This document shows, one piece after another, positions 27,983-36,441 of a stretch of 64,000 nt of DNA; position 1 is the stretch's first letter, and each line of letters starts with the position of its first letter. The DNA comes from Parvularculaceae bacterium. GTDB taxonomy: Bacteria > Pseudomonadota > Alphaproteobacteria > Caulobacterales > Parvularculaceae. The translations under genes were made by a program, and so were the position numbers. The notes beneath the pieces are model-generated. The model ran no database searches. It was not told the origin of the DNA and worked only from the letters and a program-made list of their open reading frames with translations. The DNA lies in contig JANQSJ010000010.1 of the NCBI GenBank assembly GCA_028284065.1, positions 248,001 to 312,000 on the forward strand. The letters run 5' to 3'.

Positions 27983-28019
27983 GGGACCGCCTCCTAGGCG
28001 CCAATGACCTTGAAAAGCC

Positions 28020-28053
28020 CCGGAGGCTGCGCACGGGGGCGCAGGCTCTCCGG
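28020..28053 (-). promoter_or_regulatory. Leader hairpin before the RND fusion gene
   Basis: On the minus strand CCGGAGAGCCTGCGC pairs with GCGCAGCCTCCGG (two-nt bulge) and is followed by GGGCTTTTC, 38-71 nt upstream of the exporter ATG. Reads like a weak attenuator or a transcript-stabilising stem. Confidence 0.4.
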
Positions 28054-28384
28054 AACCGCCCCCAGCAAGGTCTCTGGTCAGGGAATTGGGGGGCGCTCAA
28101 ATGAACGCAGGGCCGCTCGCGAAAATCCCAAAGAAAGGGCACAACTTGTCCCAATTCTGGATCAAGAAAATATCAAGTGTATGATTTAAAAGGGTTTTGT
28201 CGTTACGGCGGAGGCCGCTCGATCTTGGCCTCGACGCCTCGAACCGCCGTCGCTCCTTATCCGACAGCGCCCGCATCCGCCAAGCCGCCGTCAAAGGGGG
28301 CCGGTTCGCATCGGTCATCGGCCTCAGTCGTGATGGACTGTTGGCCGTCCACCTGAAATCTCCGCCGGTCTGAGCGCAGTTTTT

Positions 28385-28525
28385 TCAGGCCCCTAGTTTC
28401 TCAAACGCCGCCCGCGCGACATCGTCCGGGTCCGGCGAACTGCCCCGGTAAACGGCTTTCAGCCCGGAGACCAGTTTCGGGAGGAAACGCTCGTAGAACC
28501 GCACAAAAGCAGGACCGTGGGGACC
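28385..28525 (-). pseudogene. Relic of an ECF sigma factor (region 2)
   Basis: A 46-codon stretch enclosed by stops reads FVRFYERFLPKLVSGLKAVY, then SSPDPDDVARAAFEKL. This is the helix pair and the D-x-x-D-[VL]-A-x-x-A-F signature of sigma region 2.1-2.2 in alphaproteobacterial ECF factors. No start codon, no region 4, immediate TGA. Interpreted as a decayed copy; a chance frame is less likely because the order of conserved residues is right. Confidence 0.45.
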
Positions 28526-29022
28526 TTAAATCGCCGGAGGTCCGCCCGCGCCAACCAGCGAAGGCGTCCTCAATTTGGATTTCTCCGCCATTTTCAAACA
28601 AAGACAGACGGCGCGCAGCGTAAAGCGGGTCCGACCCCTCCGGCGCCCTACCCCGCTCAGGCGCGCACGGCTCCGCATGCGCCTTTCCTTCTGGAAATTG
28701 GCCAATCGCGATACGGCGCCTGCGCGCTTACCGATCGCATGCAACCTGGCGCGACGCCGAACCGCCGCAAGAGCAGCTATCGGGTTTTGGGCGCACACGG
28801 CATCGCCCGCCTTGAAATCAAAATCGCCAGGCCGGCAAGCCAGTTCGTTCAAAACCGTGACTTAAGAGAAGCGCGCCAGGTGCTCGAAATCCGTCAACCG
28901 CCTGCCGAGGCCAGAACGACGCGTTCCTCTCACAATGTGGCCGATGTCCGCCAAGGATCCTCGCCCTCCCCTGCGTTCATCGGCCCCTGGCCCGACGTTT
29001 CGATTGGACAGCGAAATCGCGC

Positions 29023-29085
29023 CGCGGAGACACTTGGCCAACTTTAAGAGTTTGGCTCTCTAGTTACGGCAGCCGTGTCTCCGCG
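29023..29085. repeat. 11-bp perfect inverted repeat with 41-nt structured spacer
   Basis: CGCGGAGACAC (29023-29033) and GTGTCTCCGCG (29075-29085). The spacer contains another imperfect dyad around GGCCAACTTTAAGAGTTTGGCT split into arms of 5-7 bp. It lies about 115 bp downstream of the DUF5666 stop. Could be a terminator or small structured RNA; no T-tract is present. Confidence 0.5.
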
Positions 29086-29198
29086 AACGCTGGAAGCCCA
29101 GAAGCGGACAAAGGCACTCCAGCTCCACAGCATCGCCTGATCGTCGTCAGCGACCATGAGCCAGATCGGCGATAGATTTTCGCCTGCCTTGAGGACGA

Positions 29199-31157
29199 TC
29201 AGTCGTCGTCGTCGATAAGAACCGCGTTGCCGTCTTCGTCGAGCGTCACCTCGATCTCATCGCCATTTTGCAGCAAGTCGCCGAGCGTCTCGGGCAACGA
29301 CCCAAACGCGACGTCTTCATCGAAATCGTTCCGCCCGCGCGCATCGTTGACGATGTCGTCATCGATCAGCGTCTGGTCCGTCACAGTCACAAGGCGACCC
29401 GCGATGCGGAAGGTCTGGCCGATGCTGTCGAGCGCGGACACGACCCCTGACGCCTCAACGACCCCGCCTTCAGGGAAATCGTCATCATCGTCTTCGCGAT
29501 CATCGTCGTCGCGATCATCGTCGCTTCCTTCCACGTCGTCATCGGCGTCGAAGGCGACCTCGCCGTCAGTCCCGGTCGAGAGCCGCCCATCGGCGCACCC
29601 GAGCCCGTCATCATCGCTTTCCGCCCGCACGATGTCGCCTGCCGTCAGTTGGCTGAAGAAAGCGCGGCGGCCAATGTCATCGTCCTCGTCTTCGAAGTCG
29701 TCATCATCTAGCCCGGTGGTGTCGATTGTCACGCCGAGGATCGAGAATCTGGGATCGCCGATATCGCCAGCGTCGACCGGGCCGCGAAGGACGCATTCCT
29801 CTTCGTCATCATCATCATCGTCGATCTCAATCCGGGTCCAGGCGACGCCGCCTGCGGAGGGTACGCCGCGGGCTTCGATCTCATCGCCTACGGCGACGCG
29901 CGACAGGAATTCCTCAGGCGTCAGGCGGTCGTCGTCATCATCGTCGTCTTCCACGCGGCTGTCGGCCGTCGGCGTCACCGTAACGCCCAGACGGGTCGTG
30001 ATAACGCCGCCATCCACGGCGGCGACGATGTCTTCGATCAGAACGCTGCTGGCGGCCTCCTGTTCGATCTCGTCGATAACGAAAATCCCTTGCGAATTGA
30101 CGTCGCCCTCAATCTCAACGAGTTCGCCGATCCGCCCGGCGAGCGCGCTCGCGTCCGACACTTCGATTGTCAGGCCGTTCAAAACAATGACATTCGGCGA
30201 CGCGCCGAGATCGACCGCCTGAAGGAGACCCTCGATTTCAAAGTCGCCGTCGAAGTCGTTATCATCGTCATCGCCGTCGAAGTCATCGAAGTCGTCTTCA
30301 CGGTCCACATCGACGGCTATAAAGTCGCCGCCGCCGCTAATATCGAATTCAACCTCGACGAAGACGCCTTCAAGGCTGGAGTTTGCGGCGAGGCCATCGT
30401 CAAAGTCCGTAGCCGTTGTTACCTGAAAAGTAGCGTCATTGATTGCGAACGACGATCCGTCCGACGCGACGGAGTCAACAAACCCCGTCACCTCAAACTC
30501 ATCATCGTCAACCGAAGGGTCGCCGCGGTCGTCAGCGGCGTCATCTTCCATTTCAAGCCGCGTCGCCAAAACGCCCGAATCCGTCGGATAGCCGCTCACC
30601 TCCACGACAAGAGGCGCGCCGCCCGGCTGCAAAGCGGGGTCAAGATCGCGGATGTCGACGCCCGCGACGCTGTCGCGATTGTCAAAGTCGTCGTCGAAGA
30701 CGGTGTTGGCGTCGACGACGACGGTCTGGCCGGCGATCGTCAGACGTCCGAACGCTGGCGACGCCGGGTTCGGCGCGACGGCCGCAACCGGACCTTCGAT
30801 GTCATCATCATAGTCAATCCGCGTGGCCGTGCGCGCGCCGCTCGTTTCCGTCCCGACGATCTCGACCCGCATGCCGAGCCTTAGCTGGCTATCGTCGCCG
30901 GTGACTTCGCCTTCGTCATCGACCGACACCACTGTGTCGTTCGCGATATCGTAGCGCTCGCCATTAACGATGATGCTGCCGAACCCAGTGATCGCCCCGG
31001 ATGCGGCGACCGAAGAGCCGGTTGCGGGCGGCGGCGCAGGCGCAGGCGCAGGCGTAGGCGGCGGCGGCGGCGGCGGCGGGGCCATCGCGTCTTCTCCGCC
31101 ACTGCAGGCGGCAAGCGACGCTGCGCAAACGGAAAGCATCAAGAATTGGCGTTTCAT
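29199..31157 (-). CDS. DUF5666-repeat, Asp-rich lipoprotein
   Basis: 652 aa from ATG 31157, with GGGAGA just upstream; a lipoprotein signal (MKRQFLMLSVCAASLAAC, lipobox LAA-C) is followed by a Pro/Ala tether (PPPPPPPPTPAPAPAPPP). The body consists of tandem small beta domains of the DUF5666 type, each with the pattern G-x-[VI]-x-[AS]-[VI]...F-x-[VI]-x-G-x-x-[VI]...G-x-x-[VI]-x-[VI]-x-G, e.g. GFGSIIVNGERYDIA, GFVDSVASDGSSFAIN. Long acidic linkers rich in DDDD separate them. Net charge is extremely negative, suggesting cation binding at the cell surface. A GGAATAAA-N14-CGTT element ends 40 bp upstream of the start, tying it to the ECF regulon described at 41849. No enzymatic motif is seen. Confidence 0.85.
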   Translation of the reverse strand: MKRQFLMLSVCAASLAACSGGEDAMAPPPPPPPPTPAPAPAPPPATGSSVAASGAITGFGSIIVNGERYDIANDTVVSVDDEGEVTGDDSQLRLGMRVEIVGTETSGARTATRIDYDDDIEGPVAAVAPNPASPAFGRLTIAGQTVVVDANTVFDDDFDNRDSVAGVDIRDLDPALQPGGAPLVVEVSGYPTDSGVLATRLEMEDDAADDRGDPSVDDDEFEVTGFVDSVASDGSSFAINDATFQVTTATDFDDGLAANSSLEGVFVEVEFDISGGGDFIAVDVDREDDFDDFDGDDDDNDFDGDFEIEGLLQAVDLGASPNVIVLNGLTIEVSDASALAGRIGELVEIEGDVNSQGIFVIDEIEQEAASSVLIEDIVAAVDGGVITTRLGVTVTPTADSRVEDDDDDDDRLTPEEFLSRVAVGDEIEARGVPSAGGVAWTRIEIDDDDDDEEECVLRGPVDAGDIGDPRFSILGVTIDTTGLDDDDFEDEDDDIGRRAFFSQLTAGDIVRAESDDDGLGCADGRLSTGTDGEVAFDADDDVEGSDDDRDDDDREDDDDDFPEGGVVEASGVVSALDSIGQTFRIAGRLVTVTDQTLIDDDIVNDARGRNDFDEDVAFGSLPETLGDLLQNGDEIEVTLDEDGNAVLIDDDD

Positions 31158-31196
31158 CGTCCATCTCCCAGGTCTGAAAGTGAAGTTCCTAGGTGA

Positions 31197-31222
31197 AACG
31201 GATGGGCCGACGGGTTTATTCC
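31197..31222 (-). promoter_or_regulatory. Candidate ECF promoter for the DUF5666 gene
   Basis: Minus strand GGAATAAA (31222-31215), 14-nt spacer, CGTT (31200-31197). Same layout as the elements at 33484, 38014 and 41720. Confidence 0.6.
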
Positions 31223-31542
31223 ATGGGCTCCTTTCACTTGTTGAATTCGCCGGGTCCCACGCCGAGAATCCCGGCCGGACGCCATGCGTCTCTCGAGCGG
31301 CGTATGTCGGCGCACGCCATTCGTTCGCACGTGCGTCGATCGGCTTTCCATTTTGGTCGAAGATGCAAAGGTGCGAATGCTCGTTCGACGGCGCATACCC
31401 CACCGCTCAATTGGGTCTATGGCGCGCCGGGTGCGGCCGACTTGCCGGGAAGACGATTGGGAGCTGCCGTATGGCGACGCAACGCGATCCTAACAAACGC
31501 CAATCGCTATACGGATGTGTAACAGCAGCGCTCCGGCGCTTA

Positions 31543-32523
31543 TCAATTGTTCCGCGCTGCGTCCGCCGACAGGAGGGCGTAAATGACCCCGGACGGGCGT
31601 CCGGTCACGGGCAGGCGCCGGTCGGCCTGATACGTCATCAGCGCGGTCGCGCTGCGGCGTCCCCAGGCGCCGTCGGGTTTCCCGACATCATACGCCAGCG
31701 CGGCCAGCCTCTCCTGAATGAGCGCGTGTCGGTCACTTTCGGTCGCCGATGCGTACCGCTGAAGGGCCTCGCGGTGAAACGCCGTCGCCGCCCAGCCCAT
31801 GTCGAGGCAGGGCCGATAGTCGATGTCGTAGTAGCGCGCAATGTGGACGAGCGTCGCCGCCTCGGCAATCCGGCGTTGCGCCATTTGAGGGCCATCCGCC
31901 CACCGACGGTCAAAGCTGAGATCGATAAGGTCGCCGCTGTTTTCAACCAGAAGGCGCGCGCCAAAGTCGCCCGACGACAGCATGACCCCTATTGCGGATG
32001 AGAACACGACAACGCCGTTTTGCGATGCCGTGAAATCCCCGGCGATAAAGTCAAAGCGCCTGTCTTTCTCCGCGCCGAAGCGAAAGCGGCCGATGCGGCC
32101 GTCGAGGTCGCCCGTCGTCCGTCGCAGCACCTCATCGTCCTGCGTCCACGCGCCCGAGATCAGCAGTCGGCCTGCGTTGGACGCTCCCTTCTGCCTCAGC
32201 GTCGAGCGCACGCGCGGCGTCTCCATCTTTGAAATGGCGGTATGGAAAAGCCATTCTCCCGCCTGGCTTAGCCTGCCGTCATCGTTCAACCGCGGCGGAA
32301 TCGTCCGGTCTCTGATCCTGCTGACATGCACAATGACCGGCGGGCGGCGCGCATCATCGATCAACTCGCCGAGGCATTTCAGGCCGAAAGAATGTTCGGT
32401 CATCACGGGCGCCACCTCGCCGCGTCCGACGCCGATGGTTTCCGGCGGGCCCACCGACGCGCAGCCCGAACAAGCCACCATCGCCGACAATGCGGCGTTG
32501 CGAATCTTTGCAAATGTGATCAT
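31543..32523 (-). CDS. CsgG/HfaB-like lipoprotein with C-terminal peptidoglycan-binding domain
   Basis: 326 aa. N-terminal signal with a Cys-rich junction (AMVACSGCASVGPP), giving a lipoprotein. The central ~200 residues follow the CsgG scheme: PVIVHVSRIRDRTIPPR, AGEWLFHTAISKM, then FDFIAGDFTASQNGVVVFSS and a C-terminal HIARYYDIDY helix. CsgG/HfaB proteins form outer-membrane export or anchor pores for curli and holdfast. The last ~55 residues are a PG_binding_1 module (KPDGAWGRRSATALMTYQADRRLPVTG), not part of E. coli CsgG. Start overlaps the response regulator stop by ATGA, so translation is coupled. CsgG relationship is moderate, the peptidoglycan module is clear. Confidence 0.65.
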   Translation of the reverse strand: MITFAKIRNAALSAMVACSGCASVGPPETIGVGRGEVAPVMTEHSFGLKCLGELIDDARRPPVIVHVSRIRDRTIPPRLNDDGRLSQAGEWLFHTAISKMETPRVRSTLRQKGASNAGRLLISGAWTQDDEVLRRTTGDLDGRIGRFRFGAEKDRRFDFIAGDFTASQNGVVVFSSAIGVMLSSGDFGARLLVENSGDLIDLSFDRRWADGPQMAQRRIAEAATLVHIARYYDIDYRPCLDMGWAATAFHREALQRYASATESDRHALIQERLAALAYDVGKPDGAWGRRSATALMTYQADRRLPVTGRPSGVIYALLSADAARNN

Positions 32524-33227
32524 GTCCTGCTCCCCCCGGCCGCGCGCGGCGGCAGATCAAGAATGCGATACCCACGGCGACGGATCGTATCGATCAACGC
32601 CTTCTCGCCCGGCCCGTCGATCTTTCGCCGGAGCTTTCCGATATAGACGTCGACGATGTTCGAACTCGGGTCCGCGCCCGCACCCCAGACATTGCTGAGG
32701 ATTCTTGCGCGGCTGAAGACCTTTCCTGGTTCGCTCATGAAGAGCTCCAGTATCGACAGCTCTTTCGAGGTAAGCTCAATCGAGCGATCCGTACGCTTAA
32801 CGTTCAGCGTCTCGCGATCGAAGACGAGATCATCGACCCGGAGTTTCACGCGGCGTTCGTCATATCTCTTGCCGCGCCGGCCAATCGCTTCGATCCGCGC
32901 GAGCAGCTCCTCGAAAGAGAACGGTTTCGTCAAATAGTCATCGCCGCCCTGTCGCAAACCTTTGATGCGATGGTCGACGTCCGATTGGCTGGAGAGAAAG
33001 ACGATCGGCGTCGAGACGCCATAGCTACGCATGGTCGAGCAAAGATCGAAACCTGAACCCGATGGCAGTATGGTTTCCATAATGATCGCTTTCAGCGTCA
33101 ATAGCGTCGCCGCCTTAAGGGCGTCGTCCGGGGTGTCCGCTTGAAGAACGCCATAGCCTTCGTCCCTGAACCCAGATTCCAGAAAGCTCCGCGTCTTGAG
33201 GTCAGGTTCGAGGATGAGTATGGTCAT
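32520..33227 (-). CDS. OmpR-family response regulator with Glu at the phosphorylation site
   Basis: 235 aa, receiver (1-118) plus winged helix (125-226: SIELTSKELSILELFM, RRKIDGP, IRRRGYRI). In the receiver, the residue four before the conserved LP Pro, normally the phospho-Asp, is Glu51 (IIMETILP). The acidic pocket is EPD (7-9) instead of [DE]DD, while the switch Ser (79/80) and Lys101 (LTKPF) are kept. Such receivers are usually phosphorylation-independent or locked on. No histidine kinase is nearby. The gene is preceded at 33508 by a GGAATAAA-type ECF element with a ~250-nt leader and is coupled to the CsgG-like gene. It may control this locus together with the ECF sigma factor. Confidence 0.9.
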   Translation of the reverse strand: MTILILEPDLKTRSFLESGFRDEGYGVLQADTPDDALKAATLLTLKAIIMETILPSGSGFDLCSTMRSYGVSTPIVFLSSQSDVDHRIKGLRQGGDDYLTKPFSFEELLARIEAIGRRGKRYDERRVKLRVDDLVFDRETLNVKRTDRSIELTSKELSILELFMSEPGKVFSRARILSNVWGAGADPSSNIVDVYIGKLRRKIDGPGEKALIDTIRRRGYRILDLPPRAAGGSRT

Positions 33228-33483
33228 CGCCGGCCCCGTCTGCTGGTCGCCCGGCCGCTCCGCGCCGTCGATGCGGTTCGCGCCCTCGCGGCGCGCTTTC
33301 GCTGCGTTTCATTCATTCCAGACACAGACATCGGTTTCTCCGTCGGTCCGCCTCGAGAGCGTTCCGAACTCAAGCGGCGTGAAGCGCGGCGCGCTGAACG
33401 GGTGGACGTCCGGCGATGCGCCAAAACCAAAAACTCTAAGCAACGCAGCGACTCTGACCGAAGCGGAGTTGCTTTATTGAATT

Positions 33484-33508
33484 GACGAATGGCCCGGAGA
33501 TTTATTCC
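33484..33508 (-). promoter_or_regulatory. Candidate ECF promoter for the response regulator/CsgG-like operon
   Basis: Minus strand GGAATAAA (33508-33501), 13-nt spacer, CGTC (33487-33484). 257 bp before the regulator ATG. Confidence 0.55.
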
Positions 33509-33540
33509 GCAGCGACAAGACCTTTCGGGCGATGCCGCCT

Positions 33541-33578
33541 CAAAAAGCGCCCCGCGGCCGCCATGGGCCGCGGGGCGC
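33541..33578 (-). terminator. Intrinsic terminator of the hydroxylase/ABC operon
   Basis: Perfect 13-bp GC-rich stem (33547-33559 with 33566-33578), 6-nt loop, followed on the minus strand by TTTTT. It lies 36 bp after the stop of the last gene of the operon. Confidence 0.9.
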
Positions 33579-33613
33579 GCTTCGTCGTCTGCTGCTGCTG
33601 CGCTGTGGGGAGA

Positions 33614-34699
33614 TCAGGCTGCAGCGCGCGACGAAGATAGTCCGACGACGTCGCCAATGGCTTCCGCTAGGATGGCCTTTGCGCCCGCCGCATCCGAAAG
33701 GTGTCCTTTCGATAGAGTTTTCGCGCAAGCGAGGCCCTGCGCCTCCTGGCAGGCGAGCGGCGAGCGGGTCAGGACGCCGCTGATCCCTAATAGGCGGTGG
33801 CCCGCCTCGCGCAGGATCGCGGCCCCATGGACCGCGCTCAGCGCATCGCCGGCGGCGAACACAACGCCGTCCGTAAGCGCCCTGAACGAGGCGTCATTCA
33901 TGAGCGCCATGGTCTCGGTCTGAAGCACGCCATCGGCGACCTCCATGACGATGACGTCGACGCCATCGGCGCGAAGATGCGCGACGAGACTTTCGGCGAT
34001 TGCGACGAGTTCCGTTGCCGCGACGCCGAATGTGGTCGCAAATCCGGCGTCAGTGAAGTCGAGAACCGCTTCGGCGCCGGCGTCGAGATAGGCGTTGTAG
34101 TCGCCGCAGGCGCCGGTGCCGGTGGCCTTGCACGCTCCGACCCTCAGGCCCGCTTTCGATAATCCGTGGATCAATGATGCGGCGGTCGTTGTCTTTCCCG
34201 CATTCATGCTCGCGCCGAAGACGGCGATCACCGGCGGGCGCGGGCCCTTAATCGACCGGCGCGGCAGCGCATAGTCTGAAACATTGAGCGCCGCGCCATC
34301 GGCGCCGCACAGCACCCCTCGCACTTGTAGCAATGTCGGCGCTTTCATCCGACCGTGCTGTCGCGTCACGATCCCGCAAACGCCGCCAGCGGCGACGAGA
34401 TGGGCGTAGTCGCCGTCGAACTCCGCCGCGCATTCAAACTGATCCGGCGCATAGCGCGCTCCGAGACAAAGGACGACTTCATCGCCGGGGTAAAGGACCG
34501 CGCGGCGCCCCGACCTAAGTTGCAATCCGCCGTGCTGGCCGATGTCGACAACGCCGGCGCGCACCAGGTCGCCAGGTCGTGGCGACGTCGTTGCCGCGCT
34601 CCCCATGTCGATCATCCCTCCGATGTCTTCGCGCCGGATGCGACGGGTCGTGAAGGCCCACTTTGCGCTTTTTGCTACGGTATTCATTAGTTGCGTCAT
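33614..34699 (-). CDS. P-loop NTPase of MobB/DUF1611-like fold
   Basis: 361 aa from ATG 34699, which has AGAGGA 7 nt upstream; an alternative ATG at 34750 overlaps the ABC gene stop by ATGA and would add 17 residues. The N-terminal ~150 residues form a beta-rich domain (VRAGVVDIGQHGGLQL ... YPGDEVVLCLG). A Walker A motif follows, FGASMNAGKTTTAASLIHGL, with GACKATGTGACGDYN, VIVMEVADGV (Walker B-like) and LLGISGVLTRSPL. The MNAGKTT loop and layout recall MobB/dethiobiotin-synthetase-type NTPases and DUF1611 proteins. The reaction is unknown. As the last gene of the hydroxylase-hydrolase-ABC operon it may activate a substrate or power a modification step (inference). Confidence 0.72.
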   Translation of the reverse strand: MTQLMNTVAKSAKWAFTTRRIRREDIGGMIDMGSAATTSPRPGDLVRAGVVDIGQHGGLQLRSGRRAVLYPGDEVVLCLGARYAPDQFECAAEFDGDYAHLVAAGGVCGIVTRQHGRMKAPTLLQVRGVLCGADGAALNVSDYALPRRSIKGPRPPVIAVFGASMNAGKTTTAASLIHGLSKAGLRVGACKATGTGACGDYNAYLDAGAEAVLDFTDAGFATTFGVAATELVAIAESLVAHLRADGVDVIVMEVADGVLQTETMALMNDASFRALTDGVVFAAGDALSAVHGAAILREAGHRLLGISGVLTRSPLACQEAQGLACAKTLSKGHLSDAAGAKAILAEAIGDVVGLSSSRAAA

Positions 34700-34746
34700 T
34701 TCCAAATCCTCTTGCGTTTCGGGTGGCGGGGGCTTGCGTTGGCCCA

Positions 34747-36441
34747 TCATGCGGCCGACCGTATTTTGAAGAAGTCGGCGACAGCTCCGACGCCGGCGTC
34801 GATATCCTGCGGTCGACCAATCGCCGACAGCCGACCGTCTGCGATCAACCAGATCGCATCCGCCGCGCGCGCCGTCCGCACGTTATGCGTCGCAATGAGC
34901 GCCGTGGCGCCGGTTGCGCCGAACAGTTTCGACAGCAGGCCAACGCCTTCGGGATCGAGCGCGTCATCAGGCTCATCGAGGAGCAGGAGCTTAGGCTGCG
35001 CCAGCGAGGCGCGCGCGAGCATGAGGCGCCGCGCCTCGCCGGAGGAGAGATTGCGTCCGGCTTCGCACACTCGGCCGTCAAGGCCGCCCAGCCTCATCAG
35101 CGCAGGGGCGAATCCATAGTCGGCGGCGGCGGCCAGTATCGCATCATCATCCGGGCGCGTCGCGCAGCCCATCGTCAGCGCCCGACGCAATGACCCTGCT
35201 AGGATCGGCGAACGCGTTCCCACATATGCAATCACTCGCCTGCGTTCGCGGGCGGTCAACGACGCCGGTTCAACGCCGTCGACGCGCACGCGGCCCTCGC
35301 CAGGCTGTCCAAGGCCTGCTGCGATCACGAGGAGGGTCGACTTGCCGGCTCCGTTTGCGCCGACGAGAGCAACACGTTCGCCTGGCGCGATGCGCCCATT
35401 GACGCCACTGAGAGCGCCGGCGGCGACGCCGCGGAAGTCGAGCGCCGCCGGCGCCCCGCCGTAGGCCGCGGCGCGCGTGTCCGCTGCGGCTGGCCGCTTG
35501 CGCCGCTTCATCTTCGGCGCGCCGAGCAGGCGCTCGCACTTCGCCCTTGCGGCGGCATAGGCGCGATGCCGGTCCCAGACGCCTGCAAGGCGGCGCATCG
35601 GGTGGGTAAGGATAGAAAGCGCAGCCATAGCGCCGGCTGCGTCCGCCGGATCCGCTTCGGTCGCAACCGCCGCGGCGAACAGGCCAGCCGCCGCCATCCC
35701 GGCTGCGGCGTCCGGAATAGCATTCAGCAGCCCGCCGCCGCGCGCTCGCGCGACCGCTGCGTCAATCAAGCGATCAGTCCTTTTACGGAGGTTTTGCCGC
35801 TCGATATCCATGCGCCCCATCAGGCGCAGTTCCGGCGCGAAGGCGATTCGTTCACTCATGTCCGAGGCAAGGCGGGATCGCCGCTCGCGCAGGCGCTTGT
35901 GCGCGGGCGCAAGCCGAAGGCCGACCATGCAGAGGCCCGCGACCCCGAGCGCGATTGGCGCGATGGCGGCCGCGCCTAGGATAGGGTTGAGCGTCATCAG
36001 CACGATTGCGGCCGCCGGCAATGTCACGCCTGCGGATATCATTCTGGCGACCCCAAGGCTCACCCATCCGCGTACGGCGGAAAGATCGCCAACGAAACGC
36101 AGCGCGAGCGCGCCGGCGCGGTAAGACGCAAGCGCTGCAGTCGGCATGGCGGCGACATGCGCGAACAACCTCTCCCGCAGGTCCGCTGCGTAGTCCTGGC
36201 CGGCGCGCTCCGCGACCACGCGTTCGCGAATCCGAAAAACGGCGATGACGACCCCTGACGCCGCGATAAGCGCGATAGGGGCCGTCGCGGCGGCGGGATC
36301 ATGCTGTCTGATCGCCGCGAATACATCGCGCGTCGCGAAAGCGGCGCATCCCGCCGCGATCGCCTGGCCAAGCGCGCATGCCGCGACGTCCGCAATGCGG
36401 CGCCAGCGCCCCGCCGCGCCTATAGGGGGCATACGGCTCAT
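34747..36441 (-). CDS. ABC half-exporter (fused membrane and ATPase domains)
   Basis: 564 aa. Residues ~10-300 form the six-helix exporter membrane domain; the ATPase domain has Walker A GANGAGKST (361-369), signature LSSGE (475-479, variant of LSGGQ), Walker B LLLLDE (485-490) and the switch His519 (ATHN). It would work as a homodimer in the inner membrane and export something from the cytoplasm. No peptidase C39 domain, so it is not a leader-processing peptide exporter. Start overlaps the hydrolase stop by ATGA, and its stop overlaps the possible early start of the P-loop gene. In context it may export the product of the hydroxylase or hydrolase. Confidence 0.9.
   Translation of the reverse strand: MSRMPPIGAAGRWRRIADVAACALGQAIAAGCAAFATRDVFAAIRQHDPAAATAPIALIAASGVVIAVFRIRERVVAERAGQDYAADLRERLFAHVAAMPTAALASYRAGALALRFVGDLSAVRGWVSLGVARMISAGVTLPAAAIVLMTLNPILGAAAIAPIALGVAGLCMVGLRLAPAHKRLRERRSRLASDMSERIAFAPELRLMGRMDIERQNLRKRTDRLIDAAVARARGGGLLNAIPDAAAGMAAAGLFAAAVATEADPADAAGAMAALSILTHPMRRLAGVWDRHRAYAAARAKCERLLGAPKMKRRKRPAAADTRAAAYGGAPAALDFRGVAAGALSGVNGRIAPGERVALVGANGAGKSTLLVIAAGLGQPGEGRVRVDGVEPASLTARERRRVIAYVGTRSPILAGSLRRALTMGCATRPDDDAILAAAADYGFAPALMRLGGLDGRVCEAGRNLSSGEARRLMLARASLAQPKLLLLDEPDDALDPEGVGLLSKLFGATGATALIATHNVRTARAADAIWLIADGRLSAIGRPQDIDAGVGAVADFFKIRSAA

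Larger units (their letters stand above)
27983..29198. other. Gene-poor 1.2-kb stretch
   Basis: Overlapping frames on both strands (for example 28517-29047 plus, 28526-28852 minus) have Arg/Pro/Ala-rich shadow composition and no recognisable domain. The only parts I can interpret are the exporter leader hairpin (28020-28053), an ECF sigma relic (28385-28525) and an inverted repeat (29023-29085). Confidence 0.55.
33228..33613. other. Leader and promoter region of the response regulator operon
   Basis: About 385 bp holding, from right to left, a terminator for the hydroxylase operon (33541-33578), the ECF element (33484-33508) and a long leader. On the minus strand a small very basic frame of 34-68 codons (ending 33224) overlaps the regulator ATG; an internal ATG (MSVSGMNETQRKR) has GGAG 8 nt upstream. 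It might be a leader peptide but resembles nothing known. Confidence 0.45.

Noticed and set aside
28517..29047. 176-codon plus-strand frame
   Set aside because: Arg/Pro/Ala-rich, lacks a ribosome site, overlaps a minus-strand frame of equal quality; no domain.
29227..30222. 331-codon plus-strand frame rich in Ser
   Set aside because: Mirror of the Asp-rich DUF5666 coding sequence (GAC/GAT read as GTC/ATC/TCG on the other strand); no start context.
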